Assembly: GCA_003990745.1 (NCBI GenBank)
Contig: RBNI01001637.1
Span: 1-21,526 of the forward strand
Length of the DNA stretch: 21,526 nucleotides
Reading direction: 5' to 3'
Origin: Jimgerdemannia flammicorona
Lineage: Eukaryota > Mucoromycota > Endogonomycetes > Endogonales > Endogonaceae
How positions within the stretch are numbered: the stretch's first letter is position 1; the number at the start of each line of letters is the position of its first letter. A program made the position numbers and the translations under genes. The notes beneath the pieces were generated by a model. The model saw only the letters and a program-made list of their open reading frames with translations, ran no database searches and had not been told where the DNA came from. This document shows positions 1-9,515 of the stretch, piece by piece.

Positions 1-3000
1 CCCCCTACCCCTTCTCGATGAAAGACTACTTTGTCTAACATGATTGCCACCCTCCCACCACTCTGCTCACAGATCCTCACCACCAAACCATGATGTTGTC
101 TCCCCTGAGGACCCCAACCCACCCACCATCCAGTCAGCAGATCCCCCAACAGTCCCTCCCACCTTAACACCTTCTCCCACAGCCCCAACCACTGCTCCTC
201 CTCAAATACAAAAAGCCAATGACCTGTCAGTCCCACCCATATTGCTAATACCCACCCTACAGTGAGCCAACTATCACCCACCCCACCCACAAGCCAAGAT
301 CTCAAGTTCTCCCAGTGACCCCCCTCCCCCACTAGCCTATGCCCCACACCTAGTCTATTCTCTATTTCAGCCCAAAATTCACCCAAAACCTCACACTCTC
401 CCAGCCAATATTCTAGTATCTATATATGACCCCCAGCCTGCCCAATATCGTAACACTCCTCACAGTCAAATTTTCCACCATCTACTAAATGCCCTATATG
501 GAAATTCAGCATGACATTCCTCTGCAACATTCTCCACCATACCACCCAGAACTTGGGGGGAAGCCACCTCTGTACCTCTGTACTCCAAGACCAGATACTG
601 GCCCAGTCCCACTCCTCACCAATCCCTGCTGCCTGCCAGCCACTTAGCCAAAGATCCTGGCCAAGCCCCTGCTAACACTCTACTCCCTCTCCAATATCGA
701 ATATAGCAAGTGGAGCACCCCCCAGGAGCAATCTATCCCAACACAACATATTAGGTCCCCACACCACCTCCCCCTCATTGCCTTGCCAGTGCAGGCCAAT
801 TTGGTGTACTCCATTAGCCACACCCGACCAAAAGCCCTTGAACTGCAGCCACCAAATTCCATTCAGCTACACCAAAGAGAGCAGATCTCCGGAGAACCCC
901 CAAGGGGATGTTTGCATCTCCCATACCTTCTGCAGCAGAGGCACCCAACCTCTGCCCTGTAGTTCCACAGCTCTCTTCAACCACTAGGCTCATAAGCAGT
1001 GCAGCCTCTTAGGAAAGTCCACCAGTCCAAGACCTCCCCTGACTACTAGTCTTGCAAGAGTATCCCAACTGACCTGGGACCTCCTCCCCACCCAAATCCA
1101 ATCCCTAGCCATCTTCATCAGCTTCTTCACTACCTATGCTGGGAAGTCGAGGTGATATGCCACATACCACAGCTTAGGGAACCAATATACATTCAGGATT
1201 GACACCCGCTCTACTAGAGAGATATGGCAGCCTCCCCATCCCTGAAGGGCCTCCCTCCAAATGTTCACCCTGCTCTTCCACCACACTCATGGCAAGACAG
1301 AACCATATACAGAGAGGTAGATGCCCTGATACCTCACCACCTCACCAGTAGGGACAATTGTTCCAATGATATCCCCACCCACTAGCCCATTCCCTAGCAC
1401 CATTGTCTCACACTTATGCCAGTTGAGCTTCACCCCCAAGTGAGCCTCATACCATTCCACAGTCTCCTGAAGTACCTCTACATCTGCAACAGACCCAAGT
1501 CCAACTACCATATCATCAGCAAAGGCCCCCACCTTCCACACTATACCATACATAGAGAGCCCTGCCATCTTCCAGCGTATCCTATCCATCAACGGCTCCA
1601 GCGAAAGGGCATAAAGAATAGGGGACAGAGGGTCCCCCTGAGGAACTCCTCTTCCCAAGGAAAATGCCCTCCCATGGTGACCATTACACATCAGAGCTGC
1701 CCGACTGCTCTTCAGCAGACTCAACATAGAGGCTCTAAACCTTGGGGGAACCACAATTCAGTCCAACACCTTGCCCAGCCACACCCGCCATACACAGTTG
1801 TAGGCCTTCTCCTGGTCCAAAAAGATCAACCTTCCATCCAGGCCATAGGCCTGGGCCCCTTCAATGATACCATAAACCCATGCAGTCCCATCTCTTATAA
1901 GTCTGCCCCCAACAAAGCCCCACTGCTCCTCTCCCAGCACCTGTTGGGTAACTTTCTGCAGCCTTGTGATAATCACCTTAGTTACCATCTTCCTGTCCAT
2001 ATCCAGATGTATGATCGGCCTCCAGTTCCTCCAGTCTTCCCTCCTCCCCTTGTTTTTGTACAATAAGGCCACCAGCCCAAGATCCTGCTCTCCAACCCAC
2101 TCACCACTCTGAAGGACATAGTCACAGAGAGCAGCCATCTCACCCAAAACTCTGGAGACGTTTATCATCTTCTTCCAGAAGTCCCATGGTAATCTATCCT
2201 CCCCTGGTGCTATCCCAAGTTTAGTTGCTGCCAGGACACTCTGGATCTCCTCTCCCTACACTGGTAAGATCAAGTCACCCAGTCTAGCTACTGGCAGTGG
2301 CCCCCACTCTTCTAGTGTATACACAATCTCCACCTCATCAGCACCCCCTTCTCCCTCACTCTACAAGCCCTGCCATCTCTCCTTCAACACCCCTAAGATT
2401 TGTTGCATACTGTGTATCATGTCCCCATCAGCATCCAGGACCTCATCCCACTGATGTCGAACTCTCCTAGCTTTGAGAAGTCTTGATAAGTACCTAGTAG
2501 GCCGCTCACCCTTCTCAAGTCCCTGCCACCATAGCCTAGTAGCCATGCCCTGCATATGAGTCTCCTCCTCTTCCCTCAACACCTGTTGTAGTTCCACAAT
2601 CTCCAATTTCACCCTCTCGAGCCTCCAATCCTCCACCTCACCAACAGTGAGCACATCCACCCAATCCATTTGTAGTCTCCTCAGCCTGCTGAAAGTACAC
2701 CTCGTGTGCCTCCTCCTCTGCCTCCCGGTATCTCTACCAGCCTCTCCCCAATAAACCCTCGCAGCCTCTTTCATTCTCATCCAGCAGACAGCCACAGGCA
2801 AACCCTCATGCCTCCAGTTAAAAACTTTTGCCTGAATGTCCTCCACCTACAATTCCCACAACCCCTTCTCAGCCAGCAGGGAGGAGTTAAGGCACCAATG
2901 TCTGGGTCCATCTCCACTCCCTCCAAACTGCCCCTGCTCTAACAGTCCTCAGTGATCAGACCATGGGCACCACTTTACTTCCAATGCCTTCCAAACATCT

Positions 3001-3119
3001 GGACCCCAGTACTTCACTGTCAGAATCCAGTCAATCCTTGTGCCCAAGCCATTCACTTAATATATATAGACCCTGGTATCACCCCACCTTGTTCTGCCCA
3101 TATCTCCCAAGGAACTCAA
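1..3119 (-). pseudogene. LINE ORF2: endonuclease C-terminus, reverse transcriptase and zinc-knuckle C-terminus, with 13 in-frame stops
   Basis: One minus-strand frame (codons ending at coordinates 2 mod 3) can be read from 3,119 to base 1 without any frameshift. In order it shows the EEP end (GTRIDWIL, then SDH near 2,952-2,960), the linker WCLNSSLL, RT motif 0 (PGEDRLPWDFW, about 2,180-2,212), YKNKGRREDWRNWRPI, LDQEKAYNCV, GRGVPQGDPLSPILY, the catalytic FADD at 1,512-1,523, GGLGLVDFPKRL near 1,010-1,040, and a late CX2C (462-464 and 453-455) followed by His and Cys. Stops lie at 3057 (TAA), 2949, 1758, 1287 and 990 (TGA), and 2847, 2361, 2256, 1134, 984, 867, 672 and 420 (TAG), given as lowest coordinate. 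Each is one C:G to T:A change from a CAG, CGA or TGG codon (CAA for the TAA). The enzyme would make cDNA at a nicked target; this copy cannot. Confidence 0.85.
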
Positions 3120-3125
3120 ATAATT
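1..3125 (-). mobile_element. LINE (non-LTR) retrotransposon, 5'-truncated and continuing past the left edge
   Basis: The whole stretch reads on the minus strand as one LINE ORF2: the end of an EEP endonuclease, reverse transcriptase, thumb/connector and a Cys-rich C-terminus. No poly-A tail or target duplication is visible because the 3' end lies beyond base 1. The 5' side ends near 3,120, where composition switches abruptly from C-rich on the plus strand to AT-rich; only the last part of the endonuclease is present. The plus strand is strongly C-rich and G-poor, and CpG is very rare. This fits a 5'-truncated copy or one cut by a later event. The clade is not certain; an L1-like or other fungal EEP-type LINE fits the domain order. 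Confidence 0.85.
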
Positions 3126-4411
3126 GGTATCTACTTGTTTAATAAATATTATTATTTGGTCAGCTTTACTTTTGAAGAGTATATATCAGAGACCTTTTGC
3201 AGATTTGTTTATTTTGATACTAAGATAGAGAGCTTAGATAAGCATAGCTATTTAGTCAGTCAGAGCTACTATCTTTTTTTCTACTGATATCATTCTCCTA
3301 TTTTTATTACTTATATAGTAGAATAATAATAGTCTTTCTTCAGATATGTACTATTGTCTTAGGAGTGATATAACATATAGTTGTTTCTTCTATAATATTA
3401 CTAAGATAGATAACTTTAATAACTAGTTTATAGGTTGGTGGTTTTGATAGAGTTATTACTAGGTCTTCTATAGTAATTCTTGATAAACTTAATATTCTTA
3501 ATAGTAGGTTTATAGGTACTGGGGCCACTAATATCAGGTTTAAGTATTACTTTAACTATTCTCTTAAGTTGAGATAATATAGCAGAGACTTCACTTAGTC
3601 TAGTAGTTTGTAATCTTTATTATTAAATTATCTTTATTTATAAAGAAAGAACTTAATAGTAGAGGTGTAATTTTCTTTGATTAGTATAATATCTCTTATA
3701 GTTCAGAAAGGTATTGACTTTATTATAGTAATTATTAGAGAGAAAATTCAGAAAATATTTACTTGTAGCTTTAATGAATTCTCTTAAATACTTTTTATAA
3801 AAGTAGCTATCAATTTAAGTTTTTAAATTTCTCTCTAATATCTTTAGTATAAGTGACTTCTTTGTTGAGTATAATAAATATATCAAATACTTTTTATATA
3901 GTTTTATTGTTGAGATTGTCAAATTCTTCTTAGCTGATATAGGGTTAAGTCTATTTAGTAATAATTCTATTAGCTTCTTCAGCTTAGTTCTAAGAAGTAG
4001 TTAGGGTGAAAGTATTCTTTAATTATCACTAACAATATTAGTAATATTAACTAAATTTAAGAGAAACTAGGAATAACTATCTACTACTACCAAATTATAA
4101 TAAAACTATATTCTGATAGAATTAATATATTATAGATAATCAAGATAACTATTAGTTCTAAGTTTAGAGTCCTGTAAGAAAGTACTAAGTTTTATTTAAA
4201 TATCTATTATTGGACAAGTTCTTTCTACCTATTATAGAGGTAGAGTTCAGATATTACTTTTAGTTCTTATACTAGTAGGTACTATATTTTTATTTTAAGT
4301 TAATCAGACTTGAAATTATTAATAAGTCAGATCTGAGGGTTTCTGTTAAAAATACTATTTTATTCTTATATTTGGAGAAAGTAGAGCTGAGGTTTCAACT
4401 AGTACTCTCAA
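3126..4411. other. AT-rich island without a recognisable gene
   Basis: About 1.3 kb made mostly of A and T with repeated TAG/TAT-type words. No open frame of useful length or any domain was recognised on either strand; the small minus ORF at 3,340-3,528 has no family resemblance. The composition suggests old transposon DNA eroded by C-to-T mutation, but no parent element can be identified by eye. The same composition resumes to the right of the gypsy element, so the two parts were probably one island before that insertion. Confidence 0.6.
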
Positions 4412-4628
4412 TAAATTAAAGGTCTAATTTGATTTGAGATATAATTCAAATCCTATTTTTTGAAATATAATAACTCAATGAAAACATGTCTAAATTTAAT
4501 AATCTTTAGCTTATTAGATTTCTCTATATAGGAGAAATCTAACAAGCTAAATATTATTAATTTTTGGATATATTTTTATCAAGTTATTATATTTTGAAAA
4601 ATAGAGTTCAAATCAGACCCTCAATTTA
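4412..4628. mobile_element. MITE-like inverted-repeat element with TA ends
   Basis: The ends are mirror images: TAAATTAAAGGTCTAATTTG on the left and the complement of TAAATTGAGGGTCTGATTTG on the right. The similarity continues inward through both arms to a centre at 4,525-4,530 (TATATA) flanked by AGATTTCTC and GGAGAAATCT. The left arm carries about 18 extra bases near 4,433-4,450. Most arm mismatches are transitions. The element could fold into a hairpin about 100 bp long. The outer TA on each side matches the target duplication of Tc1/mariner-type elements, so a non-autonomous relative is the best guess. No transposase is present. Confidence 0.55.
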
Positions 4629-4641
4629 ATTCAAATTTGAT

Positions 4642-4666
4642 TCAATTTGAACTTAATTCAAATTGA
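4642..4666. repeat. Short perfect inverted repeat
   Basis: TCAATTTGAA (4,642-4,651) and TTCAAATTGA (4,657-4,666) are exact reverse complements around a 5-base CTTAA spacer. The repeat sits between the MITE-like element and the gypsy LTR, in AT-rich DNA where such palindromes arise easily. No function is assigned. Confidence 0.5.
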
Positions 4667-4676
4667 TTTAATTTAT

Positions 4677-5143
4677 TATAACATAGCAGATGCTTACTCT
4701 TAAAAGTACATCAGATTTCTGTATCTTGAAAACTTGCTTTTCTTCAACTCTGCAGAGTCCTTGGGATGCAGAGATGGGTGAGTTCAAAGTGTATCTGCCT
4801 GCAGGCTTACTAGTTCCTTTACTATCTCTTTGCTTTTGAACTATTTTGATCTGAGGTTTATTCACTCGAAGATACTGGGTTATTTATACAAGTTTGCTAG
4901 CTATAAGGTGGCTAAGTAGTGAGTCATTTTCTATATGTATCAAATCTTTTAACATCTGCTAGAATTTCACTAATTGCAAACATTCTAACATCTCCTAAAT
5001 CTTTGCAAATATTAAAGTTTCTGCACTTCACAGAATATGACTGCTATTTATAAGGCTAAACTATATTGGGAATTGGATTCAGGTACTACAATCAAATGTC
5101 TAATTCCCCTATTTCATGTTACTAATTTGGATCAGCTGTCACA
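4677..5143 (-). repeat. 3' LTR of the gypsy element (left copy)
   Basis: This 467-bp copy aligns end to end with 10,903-11,369 without any gap. I count 31 substitutions (about 6.6 %), all transitions. The minus-strand 5' end is TGTGACAGCTGATCC; the 3' end is TATGTTATA where the other copy has TACATTACA. It directly follows the polypurine tract. An LTR normally carries the promoter and polyadenylation signals, but I did not locate a TATA box with confidence. Confidence 0.92.
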
Positions 5144-5152
5144 TCTTCCTTC
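5144..5152 (-). other. Polypurine tract next to the 3' LTR
   Basis: On the minus strand the nine bases GAAGGAAGA directly precede the TGTGACAG start of the 3' LTR. This is the expected place and composition for the plus-strand DNA primer left by RNase H. It is short but in exactly the right position. Confidence 0.65.
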
Positions 5153-5644
5153 AAAATAGGTGATTCATCTTCAGAGCATCCTATTCACTCGAATTCCCAA
5201 GCTTCTATGATTTGTATCTCCTTGTACTGTATGATTTGTGCCATTATGTTCTTCTAGTGTTGTCTCTTGACATATCCAAAGTCTCCTGGGGTTACTTCCT
5301 GGAAGTTGGCTAAGACTGCTTCATTATCCTTGAATAACTTATATACTCTTTTTACAATCATAATTTGAATGTAGGAGCTGACATTCCTTGATCCAGTCTT
5401 CTTTTCCCATCTTCAGTTTTGAATTTAGTAGCTGTCCCAACTTGAAGTATTCCTGGAACTCAGTTTGGTTCTGGTAGGCCTTGAAATGTGAGATTCGTGA
5501 TAAGTGCATCTGTACTATACTCTGGATACTGTTGAAGAATTCCTCCATCATTGGTGGCTTGGTGAAACACCACTGTCTTTCTATAGCTTGCTGGGCCATG
5601 CTAGTGATCTTAATGGCAGCAGTATTACTTTGTTGACTGGTCAT
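5150..5644 (-). pseudogene. Accessory 3' ORF of the gypsy element, function unknown
   Basis: An uninterrupted 101-codon frame starts with ATG at 5,644 and overlaps the integrase end by 20 nt in a different frame (MTSQQSNTAAIKITSM..., stop at 5,339). From about 5,340 a second frame continues in protein-like fashion (KRVYKLFKDNEAVLANFQE, PGDFGYVKRQ, IIQYKEIQIIEAWEFE) with two stops, and runs into the LTR. The parent ORF was therefore probably about 170-190 codons, now split by a small indel. The protein is polar and charged with Gln/Lys/Glu-rich helices. No membrane segment or signal peptide is seen, so nothing supports an envelope protein. I do not recognise the family. Confidence 0.5.
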
Positions 5645-6862
5645 GATACTTCTTGAGTCGGTTTCAGTGGATGGTAGTAGAGATGATTGTGCCTGAGAGT
5701 TTTTGTAGCCAAAAGGTGGTCCCTTTTATATCTTGTACAAGGTAAGGTCCTTCTCACTTAGGCTCCAGCTTTCGTGATCATGAGGCTTCTACTATGTTCT
5801 GATATACTAAGACTTTGTCTCCTATCTTGATAATCTCCAGAGGCTTGTGAGTCTTTTCCACATTATTCCATTGTAGTGTCTGCACCTTGTTTATGTAATC
5901 CTCAGCCTTCTTCCAGATTTGGTGCAGTTTCCATATCTCCATGTCTACTCATTTCTATATAGCATCTCCATTAGATGATAGGATTCCTTGAGAACTTTCT
6001 TCTCCAAACAGCATTTCTTGAGGGGTGAAGTGGATACTTTGTGATCTGATATCTTGGAGAGCAGATAATGCTATTGGCAGATAGTGATCCCAGTTTTCAT
6101 AGTTATCACAGATCTTGGCAATAACATTCTTGAGGGTCTTGTTGGTCCTTTCTGCTTGTCTGTTTCCTTGAGGGTGATAGGCTGTAGTCCGAATATGCTG
6201 GATCTTGTACTTCTTGTAGAGAACCTCAAAGAACTAGTTCACATATTCTGTTCCTCTATCTGTAGTTACTTGTATTGGAGTCTTGAACTGGCAGATGATT
6301 TCTTTGTAGAAGAAATCGGCGATTAACTGTGCATTGGCTTCCTTGAGGGGTCCTGCTTCTATCCACTTTGTAAAAAGATCTATGATGACAATGATATATC
6401 GGTTACCAGTCAGAGTCAAGGGTAGAGGACTGATTACATCCATTGCTATATGGGCAAATAGTACTGGTTCTATATGTGCTGATCCTGGGGCTTGGTTTTG
6501 TTGGTCTTGTTTCTGTTTCTGGCATTTGTCACAGGTTTTGACAAATTGTCTGATATATTTTTCTATTCCTGGCCACCATATCATTCTTCTTGCCTTGTCA
6601 TATGTATTCATTCCTCCTAGATGGCCAAGTTCATATACTGATTTCATTGCTTGCTCCTTCTTGTGTTCTGCTATGACTAGTAGTTTTCCTTTCCTCAGTG
6701 TTTCTCTGTCAGTTTCGAATTGTTTCCATGTCCTGTTGATAATCATTTGTGTCCATTCTTCCAGATGTTGGGGCATCTTTCGCTGTCCCAGATATGTGAT
6801 GATTCCATAGTAGAGCTCCTTATTCATAATTGATTTATTGGTTAGAGGTGTTTCAGGGTATC
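5625..6862 (-). pseudogene. Gypsy integrase module
   Basis: The integrase inserts the cDNA into the host genome. Counted from the GTG-started open stretch at 6,911, the zinc-binding part shows GHLGG (H97) and CDKC (C127, C130). The usual first histidine is Tyr (SVYELGH, Y93), one C-to-T step from His. The catalytic core has D158 (AMDVISP), D218 (TTDRGTEY) and E254 (QAERTN), with exactly 35 residues between the last two, as expected for D,D35E. A TAG at 6,234-6,236 interrupts the core, and TAG and TGA codons follow near 5,940-5,960. The C-terminus contains EGPYLV (GPY/F module) and NRLKKYH, and ends at 5,625. Its frame differs from RNase H because of a one-base indel near 6,857-6,860. Confidence 0.85.
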
Positions 6863-7480
6863 CGTGAGAGAGCATCTGCATTGAAATTTGTTCTTCCAGG
6901 GCAGTACACAATGGTTACATCGTAGGCTTATAGCTTCATTATCCATCTGGCATAGATTTCTTTGGGTTGTCCAGTTGTCAGTAGCCAGGTGAGAGCTGAG
7001 TAGTCTGTCTAAATGGTGAAGTGTCTTCCAGCCAGGTAGTAGTGGAACTTCTCTACAGCCCAGATAACTGTGAGACATTCCAACTTATAGGATTCATATT
7101 CTTTTTCAGCTCCTCAGGTTCCACAGCTAAGATATGTAATGACATACTCCTTTTTGTCTTCCTTTTGAGCTAGGACTGCTCTTAGTCTCTGTGCACTTGC
7201 ATCAGTCTGCAGAATGAATTCTTGAGTCCAATTGGGTCATCTGAGGATGGGTGCCTGGATCAGTCTGACCTTGAGTTTATCAAATGCTTTTTATTGTCTG
7301 CCAGTCCACTGGAACTTGATGTTCTTCTTATTGAGTTCATAGATTGGACCTGCGATGTTGGAAAATCCTCTAATAAATCTACGATAGTAGGAGGTAAGTC
7401 CCATGAAGACTTGGGCTTCTGTGACAGTAGTGGGCCTTGGGTATGCTACTACTGCTTGTATCTTGAGGGGGTCTGTATGT
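6858..7480 (-). pseudogene. Gypsy RNase H module
   Basis: This follows RT in the same frame. The connector motif [11 protein letters not shown] lies near 7,375-7,407. The RNase H core begins with EFILQTDASAQ near 7,190-7,222, which carries the first catalytic Asp. It continues with VEKFHYYLAGRHFTI, TDYSALTWLL near 6,985-7,015, and CPGRTNFNADALSRIP at the end. Stops interrupt it at several places, for example in HFTI*TDY and MKL*AYD. The module degrades RNA in RNA:DNA hybrids during reverse transcription. A one-base insertion after DALSRIP puts the integrase in another frame. Confidence 0.85.
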
Positions 7481-8310
7481 GTTTTATCTCAATTGATAAT
7501 ATGGCCAAGGTAGGAGGTCTCAATTTCTGCAAACTTATATTTCTTGGGCTTGATATACAGGTCATGCTTTCTCAGACTTTCCATTATCTGCTGTATGTGC
7601 TGCAGATGTTCCTCAGGTGTCTTACTGTAGATGATTACATCATCAATGTAAACCATCATCCATCTTTTCATGTCATAGTAGAAGATTTTGTTCATTATTC
7701 ACTGGAAGCTTGCTGGTACATTGCACATCCTGAATGGCATTCGCAGGTAGATGTAGGTTCCATCTGGGGTTATGAAGGCTGACTTTTCACTTGCCATTTC
7801 TGTGAGTCTGATTTGGTGGAATTCTGAGTATAAGTCCAAGATGCTGTAGTACTGTGCTTCATCTTTCAGTATTATAAGGATGTCACTGATGAGGGGCAGT
7901 GGTTGGCGATCCTTCTTAGTAACTGCATTGAGCTTTCTGTAGTCAATACAGAGTCTTGGGGTGAATTCTCCAGGCTTGCTTCCTTTTTTTGGGGCTAGTA
8001 CAACTGGTGAAGACCAGGAGCTACTGGCTTCTTTGATAATACCAGCTTCTTCCATCTGCTTGATTTCTTCTCTGAGCCAATCTCGGTAGGCTAGTGGGAC
8101 AGGTCTTGCTTTTTGGTAAATTGGTTCGGTGTCTCCAGTATCTATCTCATGATAGTAGTGTGGTGTTTTTCCTTTGATATCCTTGAAGTCTGTGGCAAGG
8201 ACATCCTTAAATTCATAGAGTATTTTCTTGAGTTTCTCCTTGAGTGGGAATTTGTTTCCAATGGTGTAGCTGTGCTTGTTTGTGGTTTCCTCCTTCTTAT
8301 ACTCTAGTTC
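7480..8310 (-). pseudogene. Gypsy reverse transcriptase module
   Basis: RT copies the element RNA into DNA. Motifs in order on the minus strand: HEIDTGDTEPIYQKARPVPL, EAGIIKEASSSWSSPVVLAP, RLCIDYRKLNAVT, the LDLYSEFHQI block (usually SGYHQI), SAFITPDGTYIYLRMPF, the catalytic YIDD at 7,639-7,650, and KYKFAEIETSYLGHII. A stop follows ASFQ near 7,696-7,698 and another follows HIIN at 7,489. Both are compatible with single transitions. The Gly-to-Glu change in the LDLYSEFHQI block also fits a G-to-A transition. The frame is otherwise continuous with the dUTPase upstream and RNase H downstream. Confidence 0.9.
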
Positions 8311-8716
8311 AGTGATCTTGGTACTGGCAAATCCTCCTTTTCCTATAAATCCGAATTCTTTCTTTCCTCTTTTCATTTCCTCCAACTTCTTGACTTCTAT
8401 GATCTTTGGTTGTCAGACTGGGAAGATCAACATCTGTGCCAGTCAGTCCTTCTTCTTAATTGGGAATGGAATAGTAGGATTGTGATTCCTAGTGATAAGT
8501 AGTATTTCTCCAATGTAGTCTGAATCAATGACTCCTCCTTCAATCATAATTTCACTTTTTGCCAAACTGCTTCTTGTCTTGAGGATCCTGACATGATCCT
8601 TTGGAATGGTCATCTCCAGGCCGGGTGCAAGTAGAGTAGTTGTCTGGGGTTCAAGTACAGTTTCCTCTACTGTGGTAATATCTATTCCAGCTGTATTTTC
8701 CAACTTGTATTCTGGT
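8310..8716 (-). pseudogene. dUTPase domain within pol
   Basis: dUTPase converts dUTP to dUMP and pyrophosphate and so limits uracil in newly made DNA. Four of the five trimeric dUTPase motifs are clear on the minus strand: motif 1 AGIDITT, motif 2 TRSSLAK, motif 3 GGVIDSDYIGEI (with the catalytic Asp) and motif 4 LAQMLIFPV. A weaker motif 5 may be the Gly-rich GKGGFAST near 8,312-8,335. The motif 4 Arg codon is TGA at 8,443-8,445, one CpG transition from CGA. A second TGA follows FPV. The domain lies in the same frame as protease (upstream) and RT (downstream), so it was part of the Pol polyprotein. dUTPase-bearing Ty3/gypsy elements are, as I recall, known from fungi; I cannot check the match here. 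Confidence 0.85.
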
Positions 8717-9055
8717 AGAACTGTATCATGGTGAATCTTCTGGATTTTGACCTTAATTTCTTCTTTATCATCACTGTCCTCTAGAAGGGCTGGTAGTTCA
8801 TCATCTTCCTTCTCCTTCTTTTCCTCTTTGGCTTGTTTCTTGAGGGTCTTTTCTCTTCTTTAGTGGTAGATCTCCTTGATTTTGCTGGTACACTGGTAGC
8901 ACTCATTGACATGCTCCATACAGTACATTCAGATCCCATGTGGGCAGACTCCTTGTGGTGCATATCCTTCTGCGATCTTCTTACACCATTCTTCTTCACT
9001 CATCCATCCGACTTTCTTCTTTTTCTATATGGTCACCATGTAAGCTTCTTCTTAC
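8717..9055 (-). pseudogene. Pol linker with a Cys/His cluster between protease and dUTPase
   Basis: In the same frame as protease and dUTPase, this stretch first reads KKKKVGWMSEEEWCKKIAEG. It then has a Cys/His-dense patch at 8,890-8,946 (VCPHGI, MYCMEH, ECYQC) and a strongly charged tail (KEEKKEKEDDELPALLEDSD). The spacing C-x-H, C-x2-H, C-x2-C could bind zinc, but it matches no standard finger that I know. In-frame stops sit inside it (for example TGA after PHGI and TAA after IYH). It may be a nucleic-acid binding or processing spacer. Confidence 0.5.
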
Positions 9056-9500
9056 TCATCTTCCTCCATCTCAGGGAGTACTCCTTTATGGACATTGATG
9101 GTAATTCACATCTTCTGACCTCGGTAGATAATCTACATCTTCTGAGCATTCAGGTTGATTATTGCTCTGACTTTGTGAAGCCACTGGTTGCCAATAAGAA
9201 TGTCATAGTTAGTTGCATTGGTTACTATCACATCCACTGGAATAGTTACTCCTCCAAACTTGATGGGAATATCTCAGATTTTTCCCAAAGGGGTGGCTCT
9301 TGTACCATCTGCTGTAACAAACACCAACTTGATTGCTTCTTTGATCTCCCATCCCAAACAGTCTACTGCCTTCTTGCTGGGGAGGCATCCTCCTGCTCCT
9401 GTATCTATGATGGCTTCAAAGATTCTGTCTTTGATTTGGCAGGTTGTATAGGTAGAAGTCTTGCAGTTGTCTTCACTTTCTTCTCCAGAATCTTCTTGAA
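9056..9500 (-). pseudogene. Gypsy aspartic protease module
   Basis: The retroviral-type aspartic protease cuts the Gag-Pol precursor. The active site IIDTGAGG is at 9,388-9,411, with DTGA at 9,394-9,405. The C-terminal half has ATNYDILIGNQWL, the usual YDxILGxxWL-like ending. Between them are FVTADGTRATPLGKI and DIPIKFGGVTIPVDVIV. Stops occur after GKI (TGA), after NAQKM (TAG) and after GQKM (TGA). The upstream linker ESEDNCKTSTYTTCQIKDRI lies in the same frame, while the Gag-side region before about 9,545 is in another frame. Confidence 0.85.
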
Positions 9501-9515
9501 CATTGTTGGCTTCAG

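Noticed and set aside
1416..2066. 216-codon plus-strand ORF
   Set aside because: It lies opposite the LINE RT core (FADD, GVPQGDPLSP); it stays open because the antisense of a purine-rich coding strand has few stops.
1..3119. Reassigned stop codons (TAG or TGA as sense) as an explanation for the LINE stops
   Set aside because: TAG, TGA and TAA all occur, they sit at positions that would need different residues, and the kinase-LRR and membrane frames use these codons normally as terminators or only in introns.
5150..5644. An envelope-like gene at the 3' end of the gypsy element
   Set aside because: No signal peptide, membrane segment or Cys pattern; the product looks soluble and charged.
6334..6810. 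158-codon plus-strand ORF
   Set aside because: Antisense shadow of the integrase core and zinc-binding region.
6842..7078. 78-codon minus-strand ORF
   Set aside because: Out-of-frame overlap with the RNase H domain, whose motifs (TDYSALTWL, NADALSRIP) are in the neighbouring frame.
7222..7782. 186-codon plus-strand ORF
   Set aside because: Antisense shadow of the RT end, including YIDD on the other strand.
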